A stretch of 50,216 bases of DNA from Rhizaria sp. SCN 62-66 (Eukaryota; Rhizaria, unplaced). Under the pieces are notes generated by a model, which was not told the origin of the DNA, searched no databases, and saw only the letters and a program-made list of their open reading frames with translations. A program made the position numbers and the translations under genes. This document shows positions 19,501 to 29,500 of the stretch, one piece after another. The DNA is taken from positions 1-50,216 of the forward strand of contig MEDY01000214.1 in NCBI GenBank assembly GCA_001724265.1. Reading direction: 5' to 3'. Numbering within the stretch: the stretch's first letter is position 1; every line of letters starts with the position of its first letter.

Positions 19501-20592
19501 TGATGCACATTCATAGCTTTGTTCCGATATGGTGATGACATGAGGGCACGTACTAAGCGTGGACGGGTACGCGATGACGCGGACGCAGAGGAAAAGCACG
19601 CCGGAGCACAGCAGGAAGGCCGTCTCGTCGATGTCGCGCATGTCCAGCTGTCGGATCCCCACGCCCGTGTTGTTGCCAGAGCTGTTGCCGGCGGGGGTGG
19701 CGACCGTGGGTGTGGGGGCGACGGTTGCGCCGGTCGCGGAGCTAGAGCTGGGGCTGGAGCTGGAGTGGGCGCCCGCATCAGTGCTCATAGTAGGACTAGC
19801 GGCGCTAGCTGCAGGGCTCGCGGCGCTCGTGCTAGGGCTGGGTTGCGCGGGCAGTGCCGCAGCCACAGCAACAGTAGCCACAGCATCAGCACTGGCAGGG
19901 GCAATGGCAGCGGGCGAAGCAGTCACTCCACTGGGAGCGACGCTGCCAGTGGGAGCGACGCTGCCGGTCGTCGCGGTCGCACTCGCGGGCGCACTCGCAG
20001 CCTGCTGAGCCTGCGCCTGTTCAGTCCCGCGCTGCTTCACTGCCTGTCCTTGCTGCTCTTGCTCTTGTTGTGGTTGCTGTCGTTGCTGTGGCTGCTGTTC
20101 GATTCCGGAGGCGTAGACGGTGAGCGCGTGCGAGAAGCGGGCGTAGCTGAGCGAGGGGATAAAGAACTCGCGCACCGAGGGCAACGCCCACGCCGCAGAG
20201 GCGGCCGCGGACGGGGCGCCAAACGCGGGGGTTGTCGAGACAGCTGCAGCATGGGCAGGCACAGCAAAAGCAGAGGCGGAGGCGGAGGCGGAAGCAGAGG
20301 CAGAAGCAGAGCTGCCGTTGTGAGCAACAGAATCCTTCAGGGAAGTGTAGGGAAACATGTGCGGATGCAGCAGGCTCACGTGGGGGCGGTCGGGGCCGTA
20401 GAACGCCATCGCAGCAGCAGAAGTTGAAGCCGCATCAGAGCCGGCAGCCGCGGTGGCTTGAGCAGCGTTTGAGCTGACACCGGCAGCAAGCAAAGACTCG
20501 GACGATGTACTGACGGCCAGGACAAGCGCAGATGTGTGCAGCGCGTTGGGAGTCTGCGCAACAGCGCCTGCAGCGGCAGTGGGCTGGCTCAT
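16590..20592 (-). CDS. SLC25A44: SLC25A44-like mitochondrial carrier with Ala-rich insertion (2 exons)
   Basis: Mitochondrial carriers are six-helix inner-membrane transporters; human SLC25A44 carries branched-chain amino acids. Exons on the minus strand are 20592-19554 and 19393-16590, giving 1280 residues. The 160-nt intron (GTACGT...TTTACAG) splits a codon, and joining gives PSTLIKTRIQTD, matching PFTLIRTRLQVQ of SLC25A44. Three signature regions follow in order: YPSTLIKTR after helix 1, NPIDIVVQRLMVQ after helix 3 and NPVDVCRTRLMV after helix 5. The FYRGVVASAFLFSTSSAVWW block is close to the SLC25A44 FYRGYVAS...SAVWW block. Two additions stand out: an N-terminal low-complexity region of about 310 residues, and about 580 Ala-rich residues (about 468-1048) in the matrix loop of the second repeat. 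Substrate is inferred from similarity only. Confidence 0.88.
18738..18805. repeat. GTGGCC/CACGGC repeat (His-Gly coding on minus strand)
   Basis: Hexamer repeats read on the minus strand as alternating His-Gly within the carrier's Ala-rich insertion. Confidence 0.7.
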
Positions 20593-21519
20593 AGCGACAG
20601 AGAGTGGAGCAGCGGGGCGGGCGGCCGCGCAAGAGGGGCGGGAGCGAAGCGGTGGGCGGGAAGTTGTGGTTACCTCGACAAGAAGTGCGAGAACTCTGCC
20701 AAGGTGCAACATTTTAAAGTGAAACCAAGTATCCGTAAGTATCATGTTGTTTTCATTCCTGAACGCAATGATTTCGCGGCATCTGTCTGTAATAAAGAGC
20801 GGCAGAGCAGTGGGCGGGGATGGCATGTGCCTATGTGCTCGGAACGCCGATGCCGCCACTGGGATATCGGCAGAGACATCAGTAAATATAGCAAGAAGCA
20901 TGCATTATAAAAATATACACACGGACACATTTCACATCCCATGCGCGTTATAAATGCATGCTGCGTCGAACTTCCACTGAGATAACTTTGTTTTTCAAAC
21001 GCGACCCAAGACCCAGGTCCGAACGCCCAGCCACTGGGTTCACAGACAACAGCCAGCATCGCTTTCAGTACCGTTATGCACCCGCCTGCACATGCAAATG
21101 AAGTCAGATTTGCATAACCTTTCATTTAGATATATTTTAAATTGCTAATATACGTGGTAGTGATAAGGATGTTTTGTATCTCTCTGCGACTGAGCTACAA
21201 ACCGCAATCTTAGCCCGTGCATACGTTATTAGCATCACGGGCACTGGTTGCCTTGTGACCACAGTGACCACAGTGGCCCCTGTAAGCAAGAATCATTCAG
21301 TAAACAGCACGAACAGAGATATAGTGGACAGCGCATAATAAAATAACGCGCCCAGGCCCACAGCAACAACGCAACGCATGCACTATTAATAAACTGCTGT
21401 TAATATCTGCCACCGCAGAGGTGTCTCATTTTACTATCTAAAGCTATCGAACGGCGAACGACCTTCAGCATGAGCGCGTCACCGCAACGCCCCACGCTGC
21501 TGGCTGTGCGAGAGAGTGC
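20593..21519. other. Spacer between the carrier and SPEF1, with short repeats
   Basis: This 927-base gap separates two minus-strand genes: the carrier promoter/5' UTR on the left and the SPEF1 3' UTR on the right. It includes a 7-bp inverted repeat (GCCCGTG at 21213-21219 and CACGGGC at 21236-21242) and a 9-nt direct repeat at 21255-21275. Short frames present do not resemble genes. A TAGCTCAGTCGCAGAG string on the minus strand near 21185 looks like a tRNA A box but has no B box. Confidence 0.5.
21255..21275. repeat. Short tandem repeat of GTGACCACA
   Basis: Two exact 9-nt copies plus a partial third lie in the AT-rich spacer. No function is evident. Confidence 0.6.
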
Positions 21520-22540
21520 TCAGTTGCCCGAGAGGTTGACCTTGTCGAGGCGCATAGCGAGCGCGGTGATCTTGGTGTTCTTAAGCTTGACGAGCTGCTC
21601 CAGCTTGGCCACCTTTTGCTGCAGGATGTCGACGGTCTCGCGCAGCTCCGCGATCGTCGCGTCCTTCTGCCCCATCACCGTCTGCAGCGCCGTCAGCGCG
21701 GCCTCCGCGGTCACGAACGCGCCTACGGCGCCCGCGTCGCCCTGAGCCGGCTGGTGAGCCTGCTGCGGCTGAGGCGCCTGCGGCTGTTGCTGCTGCTGCT
21801 GCTGAGGCTTGGCGAGGGCGTTATTGCCGCTGTGGCCGCGGCGCGCGGGCGAGATGGCGGGCAGCGTCGCGGGCGTCGTGCCGCGGCCGCTAGAGCTCAC
21901 GGCAGCGGTCGGGGCAGCACCAGCACCAGCGGCGGCCGGGGCGGCGGCGGGCGCGGGGGTCGCGGCGGGACCGGCGACGGCGATGGCGTCATCATGGTGC
22001 TCCGCCGCCGCGTCCCCGTGCGAGCCACCACCGCCAGCAGCGGCGGCGGCGGCAGCATTCTCCTGGGCCTCGACGAGCGCGAGCTGGCGCTGGACGAAGA
22101 GCAAGACCTTCTCGATGCTGCCGCGCTTGTGGTTAATGACGTCCGCGATGTCGTCGTCGTGGATCACGAAGTTCATGCGGCGGAACACTTTGTGGTTGAG
22201 CGTCGCCCAGTTGGCGTACTTCTGCGCCTGGGAGGATGTCTTGGCGTAGTTGTGCAGGTCGACGGCCTTGGGGAAGAAGTGTTTGACTACCTCGGACATG
22301 AGCACGCCGTCGGCAAAGTCGCGCGCGATCGACTTCTTCGGCCGTGAGAGCGGGATCAGGTCAATCCAGCGGTACACCTGCTGCAACTGGTCGTGGGTGA
22401 GCTCCTGCTGTGGGCGGAAACGCAAGCAGGACGCAAGCGGGGCAGAGCGAGGGAAGATTTAGAAGAGGTGAGTCAACGAAACGAGTTGAGGAAGGGAAGG
22501 CTTCAAGAGGATGCAGAATAATGAAACGTACGTCAGCCAT
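21520..22540 (-). CDS. SPEF1: SPEF1/CLAMP, calponin-homology ciliary protein (2 exons)
   Basis: SPEF1 binds and bundles microtubules and works in cilia, including the central pair. Exon 1 is only 9 coding nt (22540-22532, MAD). A 124-nt intron with GTACGT donor and CCCACAG acceptor follows, then exon 2 at 22407-21520; total 298 residues. The CH domain fills residues 4-110: VYRWIDLIPLSRPKKSIARDF, then ADGVLMSEVVKHFFPKAVDLHNY and HKVFRRMNFVI. These match SPEF1 (LYLWVDNIPLSRPKRNLSRDF...). A Gln/Ala/Pro linker leads to a C-terminal coiled coil (ILQQKVAKLEQLVKLKNTKI), equivalent to the SPEF1 LEHLLQLKNVRIEDL segment. The presence of both ends supports orthology rather than a generic CH protein. Length is near that of human SPEF1, with modest low complexity. 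Confidence 0.92.
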
Positions 22541-23515
22541 AGTGGTGTTGTCAAGAGACAAGAATTATGTAAGGGGGTAAAATGGGCGGGGCGCTTGAGA
22601 AGGAAGCGTGACCGTTGCGCGGTGCTGCGGGAGTGGAGAAGCTGGGTGAAATGAAGAGGCGTGTTTCAAAGACCAGAGGTGAGCGGGAGGGGGAAGCTGT
22701 GAGCGGAAGAACGATACAATCATCAATACAGCGGCCATGTGTAAATAGAACAGACATAGATCTTCATGCAACAAAGTCTTGCAAAAGATAAAAGTCTGCT
22801 AATAAGGTAATAATGGTCGGCGCTTGCGCATCTGCTTGGAAACGGGCCGATGGGAAACGTCGGACTCCCGAAGGTGTGTGTTCAAGCGGTAGAGACGATT
22901 TCGGTGTACTCTTATTAACGCGAAATAAAAATAAATGTGATGCATCATCAATGAAACCAGCAACATTTTCTTCATTGACGCCTAGAAGTCACAACGCTAT
23001 GCACAAACCGAAGTCGGTTTCACGAGATTTGATTTTTTCAGAACCGTGATCCGGAGTCAGTTGATCGGCGACGGGGTGTCGGAAAAACATAGATTTCGTA
23101 TTAAACTGTTCGTCTTCATTTTTGCAATTCGTTTTAGCCCTATGATTTTGACTGATTCTAATGATTTATTTTTTGCGATGTGGTGTAACTCATGTCTGTG
23201 GACGTGTGGAACACAAAACCTAGATGCATGCTCCCCTGCCAAGAACAACAGCTCGGTTTCGTCCTCCCACAACATGTCCGTTTGACCTCGCAGATTTTCA
23301 TCTTCACTGAACTAAACTCTCATTCTCTTTATTGCTATATTCCCCCTGTATTGCCCCTTGACCCTTCTGCTCCTCCAGCCACCAGTCGGCAACTCTTGTC
23401 ACCAGTAGTCCACATTGCACTGCGTTTCGCGACCGTTGCTATCTAACCCTTCGCACGCTCATCGCGTCCTTCTCCGGCCCGCTTCCGCGCTGCGCCGCCC
23501 GCGCCACCCCTCCGC
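22541..23515. promoter_or_regulatory. Divergent promoter region between SPEF1 and DP
   Basis: The 975 bases between the two start codons hold both promoters. The middle is AT-rich, and the last 150 bases before the DP ATG are C/T-rich on the plus strand. No certain core element was identified, and small frames here lack the local codon bias. Confidence 0.4.
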
Positions 23516-26500
23516 ATGTCGTCGCGCTCGTCCCCCGCATTCGGCCCGCTGCCGCCGCGGCCCGCCGACGCCGGCGCAGGGTCTGCAGCCGCACAGCCCA
23601 CTTCCTCCTCGTCCTCGTACTCGCTGCCAGCGTCCGCGTCCGCCTCCGCGGCGACGGCCGCTGCGTCCGCGGCCTCGCTCGCCGCACTGGGCTCGCCGAC
23701 CTACGGCCCCAGCGGCTCTTCGCTGATCTCCCCGGGCTACCTCGGCGCAGGCCCCGCCGGTATGGCCGGCGGCGGCCACATTACCGGCTCTCAGGGGGGC
23801 CACCATGTCAGCCGTAACGGAAGCTCGCTCTCTCTGTCCGGCGCCGGCGCGGGCGCTGCGGGGCTCGCGGGGACCGACTTCACCCCGGGCATTGTCGGCG
23901 GCTCGAGCGCCCACGGGCACCTGCACGGCCTGCAGTCGCACCACCAGTCACTCCACACGTCGCACCACACGTCGCACCACACGCCGCAAGCACTGCACCA
24001 GTCGTCGCAGTCGTCGCAGCTGGCACAGTCGCAGTCCTTGCAGTCTCAGGCGCAGCAGCAGCAGCTGGGCGCGCTGTTCGCGTCCGCGCGTGACTCGCCC
24101 CACACGCGCCCGCTGCTGCACCACCCTGGCGTGTCGGCGCTGGAGCTCTTCTCCCACCGCGCGCGTGGCGCCGGCGCAGGCGGCGCAGCGGGCGGGGGCG
24201 GGGGGCCTGCCACGATGCACGGACCCGCCTCTGCGGCCGCCTCTGCTGCCGCCGCTTCCGCAGCCGCCGCCGCTGCCTCTGCCTCTGCCTCTGCCTCTGC
24301 CTCTGCGGGGCCCGGGCTCGTGCTGACTGCGTCGCCGGCGCGGCTGCAGTCTGCACCGCTGCCACTGGCTGCTCTGCGCACCACGAGCATGTTCCCCCTC
24401 ACCGGCCACAGCCACGGCCACGCCCACGGTCACACCGGCGGTGGCAGCGCGACGCTGCTGATCGGGGTGAGCCCCTCGCCCAGCGGCTCCTTCAACGGCG
24501 CTTCGGCCGCGGGCAGCGGTAATGCCGGCGCCGGCGTCGGCGCTATCGCGATCACACCTGCGGCCCCCGCGTCCTCCTTGTCGTCCGCCTCAGGGGCCTC
24601 GGGGACACGTCCGCTGACCCCCGCCGCGGCGGCCGCTGCAGCGGCCGCGGCGGCGGCTGCGGCGGCCGCGGGGGGCTCCGGCCCGGGCGCGGGGACGGCC
24701 GCCACGCCCGGCGCTGGGCTCGGCGGCGCCGGGCTCGGGCTCGGCTTGGGGCTGGGGCTGGGCCAGGGGCTGTCGCAAGGCCTTGCACCGGGCCTCGCGC
24801 CAGGCGCGCCGGGGCTTGGGCTGGGGCTAGGCCTGGGTACAGGCGGACAGTACCCGTTTGCCTCGCCCGGCGTCGCGCTGGGCGCATTCTCCTCCGCCAA
24901 CAACAACAATAACAACAACCACAGCAGCAGCAACAGCGCCGCGGCACCGCACGCGCACGGTCACGGTCACGGTCCTATGGGGCTCACGCCGACGATGACC
25001 GCCTCCTCAGTCTCGACCTCCGCCGCCGGCGCCGGCTCTGGTTCTGGTTCTGGCTCTGGTGTAAACACTCTCCCGTCGTCCGCGTCGGCCTCGTCGGCCG
25101 CGGCGCTCCACCTCACGCCCGCCGCGAGCAACAACATCAGCAGCACCGGCAGCGGCAACGGCAGCAATAGTAACCCGCTGTTGGGCACGCCGCGCGCGGC
25201 CACGAGCACCGCAGGTCTAGGTTTGTCCTCCGCGGCGGCTGCGGTGGGCAAGAGCGGCTCGTTGCTGCTCCCGCCCACCGTAAGCTTGACCGGCAACGGC
25301 GCCGTGAGCGGGCTCGGCGGCGCGCTGATGCGCAACCACTCTGGCTCCGCGCTCGGCCTCCCCGGCGCGGGCGCGGGCGTGGGCTCGGGCGTCAGCGGGA
25401 AGGGTCTCGCAGGCAGCAACGGGCTCAAGCGACCCGCGCCCGTGTCGCCCATTGCCGCCGCCGCCGCCGCCGCCGCCGCCGCTGCGGCTGCCAATTCCAC
25501 CGCGAGTGCCCGCGGCGGCGCGGGCGGTAGCGCGAGCAGCAGCAAGAGCGGCAGCGTCAACGACAACGATGACGACGACGCCGATAACAGCGACGGCCAC
25601 AGCACCCGCAGCGCCGGCAGCCAAGGCGACGGTTTCGGCTACCCGGCGGGCGAGGGCGCCAACGGGGGCAAGCGCCGCCCGTTCAGCTACAGCGTCGCGT
25701 CGATCGCTGCGGCCTCCGCCGCCGCCACCGCCGCCGCCGCCGCTGCTGCCGCTGCCGCCGCTGTTGAGGCCGAGGCCGCGGCGGCCGGCGGCGTGAGCGC
25801 ACGCGGGCGCCGCCGCCGCGCGAAGCTGCCCGGGGACCTGGACTCGCTGGCCTACGTCAACAGCAAGAGCGTCACCGGGCTTGGCGCCGCCCCCGCCGGC
25901 GCGGCGAGTGCGGCGGCCCCCAGCGGACGTCTGGCGGCCGTGGCGGCCGCGCTCGCGGCGGCCAGCGGCGCCAGGGACGACGACGGCGACGGCGGAGGCA
26001 AGGCGTTGAGCCGCCGCCGGCCGTACGTGAGCTACAGCCGCAGCCACAGCCACTTCCCGCACGCGTTCGGCCTCGGCGGCGGCGCGGCCGACGCACATGG
26101 CCGCGGGGGCCGGCACGCCGGCGCCGGCGACGGCGACGACGATGAGGACGACGAGGACGACGAGGACGACGACGGCGGCGCTCACGAGGCGCCCGGCCGC
26201 CGCGGCGCGCGCGCGGGCGCAGGCGCAGGCGCCGGTGATCAGGAGTACATGCACCACATTGGTGCGCGCACGCCTCTGTCCGCGGCCGCTGCCGCCGCTG
26301 CCGCCGCTGCGGCGGGCGCGGGCGCGGGCGCGCGGGCGGGCGGTGTGCGCGCAGCCGCGGCGGCCGTCGCGGCGGCGCACGCCAACGGCCACGCGCACAG
26401 CCACGAGCTTGACGACCACGGTCACGGCCACGGTCATGGTATGGCTGCGCAGCGCTACCCGGCCTCGCCCTACAACAACCACTACAGCCACGGCTACGGT

Positions 26501-29500
26501 CACGGCCACGGACACGCGCATGGACACGCGCACGACGACGCAGACCACTATCCGCATGGTCAACAACACCAGCAGCAGCACCACCACCACCATCACCAGC
26601 AGCATCTGCAACAGCAGCCGCAGCGCGACGGCAGATACTACGCTGGCACAGCGCCGTCGAGCCCGCCGCTGACGGGCGCGGCCGGCGCGGCCGCTGCGGG
26701 CGCCGCTGCCGCTGCCGCCGCGACGACGGTCAAGAACAAGGGCCTGAAGCACTTTTCGCTCAAGGTGTGCGAGGAAGTGGAGCGGTTGGGTGTGACTTCG
26801 TACAACGCCGTCGCCGACTCGCTCGTGCACCAGCTTATCTTCGCAAACAGCAGCGGCGCGGGCGAGGACGGCGCTGCCGCCGCGACCGACGCTGCGCGCG
26901 CGGGCGGCGCCAACCACGAAGAGAAGAACATGCGTCGGCGCGTGTACGACGCGCTCAACGTGCTCATGGCGCTGGGCTCCATCACCAAGCACAAGAAGGC
27001 CATCACTTGGGTCGGGCTCCCCGAGGGCGCCGGCGTGGACATGACGGGCGGGCTCGAGTCGCGCGTCGAGCGCAAGCGCGCCGACGTGGCCGCCAAGCGC
27101 CGCGCGCTGGAGCAGTACGCGCTCTACAGCGTCGGGCTGGGCAAGCTCGTGCTGCGCAACAAGGCCGTCGAGGCCGCGCGCGCAGCCGACGCCAGCGCCA
27201 GTGCGGGCGCGAGCGCGGCGGTGGCGGACGTGATGAGCGGCGCGCTGGCGATGGTCGACGCTGAGCCCTTCATCGTCGTCAAGAGCGAGTCCAGTAGCGG
27301 CGCCAACGCCGACGCAGCTGATGGTGCTGCTACGGCCGCTGCTGCTGACGCCGCTGCTGCGGCTGCGGCTGCTTCTGCTGCCACGGCGGCGGCTGTAACG
27401 GCGGCTGCTGCTGCTGTTACCACGACGCCCGTGAGTGGGCGCGGCGGCAGGGGCAAGAAGTCCAAGGCGGCCATCAAGGCTGAGGCTACGGCCGCAGCTG
27501 CCACGGCCGCCGCTCCCGCGACCGACGCGAGCCCCGAGAGCAGCGCCGGCCACGCCGCGGAGGAGGAGAGCAAAACCAGCAAGTCCGCCGACGCGGGCGC
27601 CCGCACTGGGGACGGCAACCCCGCCCCCACTGCTGCGGACGCCGCACGGTCTGCCGACGGGTCGCTGTTCCACGATGCGTCGGGCGCCGAGATCAACAGC
27701 GACGAGGGGCTGCTGGCGCTGCAGGCGCGCGCGTCGCCCGCGCAGCTGTTCCCATTCTCGCAGCCCAACTGCCCCGGGCCCGCGCCCGGGGGGTCCGGGA
27801 GCGGCCCAGCGGCCGCCGGCGACGCGGGCCGCACGGTGTCCTCGGTGGCGTTGCCACCGCTGCCCGAGCACCTGCACGCGCCCTTCGCGGTCGTGTCGTT
27901 CCCGCGCGACGCCACGGCCGCCGTGCTGGCGCCGCCCTCGCGCGCTGCTGCGCTGCTGTCGTTCAGTGCCAAGTTTGTGCTCGTCGACGAGCTAGGCTTC
28001 CTGCTCAAGACCGCGCTCCTGCCCACGCGCGAGAGCGACCTGCCGCTGTACCTGCCGTCACGCGTCGTCGCCAGCTTCCCGCGCGGGCTCCTGCTTGCCG
28101 AGGACGAGCCCGACGCCGCCGACGTCGCCGTGGGTCGCGCCGTCGCCGCGCTGGGCATTGAGGGCGTAGTGGTCAAGACCGAGGACGGCGCTGCCGACAA
28201 GAGCGGCAAGGGCGGCGCGGCGGACCGCGACGCGGCGGTGCACGGCGTGAGCGCGCGCGGGGCGCGGTTCCCGCTGCGGCGGCTGCTGGCGCCCGAGACG
28301 ATGGAGCGCCTCGCGCGCATGGCGGAGCCTGAAGTGTACCAGCGCGTCGGTGCGCGCGACGGCCACGACGGCCACGACAGCAGCGGCAGCGCCGACCGCG
28401 GTGAGAGCGGCGACGATGACGACGACGGCGACGGCGCCGCGGGTCAGCGGAAGATGCACGATCATGAGTCGAATCGCCGGCACTACGACGCTCACGCCCT
28501 TGCCCCTCACAACCTCTCTGCTCACGGTCACGGACACGGACACCAAGGCCACGGTCACAACCACGATCACGGTCACGGTCACGCTGGTGCGCCTGCGGCG
28601 GCGACGACCTTCTCGCCGCCCAGTGGCGTCAACGCCTACGGCTACCCGTCCTACCCGCAGCACCAGTCCACGAACGCGCACGCGCACGCTGCAGGCGCGG
28701 GCGCGGTGTCCGGCGCGGGCGGCCTCGTCGCGGGCGGCGGCGGCGGCAGCGCGGCCTCGGCGCTGGGGCTGGGGCTCGGCATGGGCTCGACCCCGCTGGC
28801 GATGGGCATGGGCGGCATGATGCCCAAGAGCAACAGCTTCACCGCCGGCGCCTCGGGTGTCGGCGCGGGCGCTCTCAGCGTCACCGGCCTCGCGCAGCAC
28901 TCTCACCTGGGCGGCGTGGGCGGCATTGGGGGCTCGCCGCTGTCGCAGCAGTACGCTGCGTACCAGCATCAGCACCAGCACCAGCAGCAGGCCGCGGCGG
29001 CCGGCAACGGTGGCGGTGGCGGTGCCGGCGGCGCGGGCGCGGGCTCGGGCGCTCTTATGGCCCTGCCGCTGCCGATGCCCAAGCACGGCGGCGCCAGCGC
29101 GGGGCTTGCGCTCGGGCTCGGCCAAACGCCGCTGATGCACACCCCCGGCGCGTCGGGCTCAGCCGCGGCCGCTGCGGCCGCCGCCTCCGCGGCCGCGCTG
29201 CGCGGCGGCGCGCTGCCCGCCTCTGGCTCCGGCTCCGCTGGAACCGGGGGCCCGCGCGGCGTGATCATGGCGCCCTCGCCGTCGTTCGGGGCGATCAGGG
29301 GCGTCACGCGCAGCGGCAGCAGCGCGGTCGGCCCCGCCAGCGGCAGCAGCGGCAGCAGCGCCGGCAGCAACGCTAAGTGGTCGTTCGACGCCGTGATGCT
29401 CAACAACAACTCCGCCCACAGCGCCAGCAGCGCCTCCGGCTCCGCGGGCGCGCGCGACACGCCTGTGCTGGGCGCCGGCGCTGCGGCCGCGGCGGCCATT

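Noticed and set aside
21180-21215. tRNA-like A box (TAGCTCAGTCGC) on the minus strand
   Set aside because: No B box (GGTTCGANTCC) follows within tRNA distance and no cloverleaf can be drawn.
26569-26605. His run resembling a cloning tag
   Set aside because: It is interrupted by Gln, lies mid-protein and is one of many His-rich tracts; no vector sequence is nearby.
25217-27877. 886-codon open frame on the minus strand
   Set aside because: It is antisense to the DP gene, whose DNA-binding domain is unmistakable on the plus strand. High GC at third positions removes stops from the opposite strand. The peptide has only Arg/Gly/Val/Ala runs and no domain.
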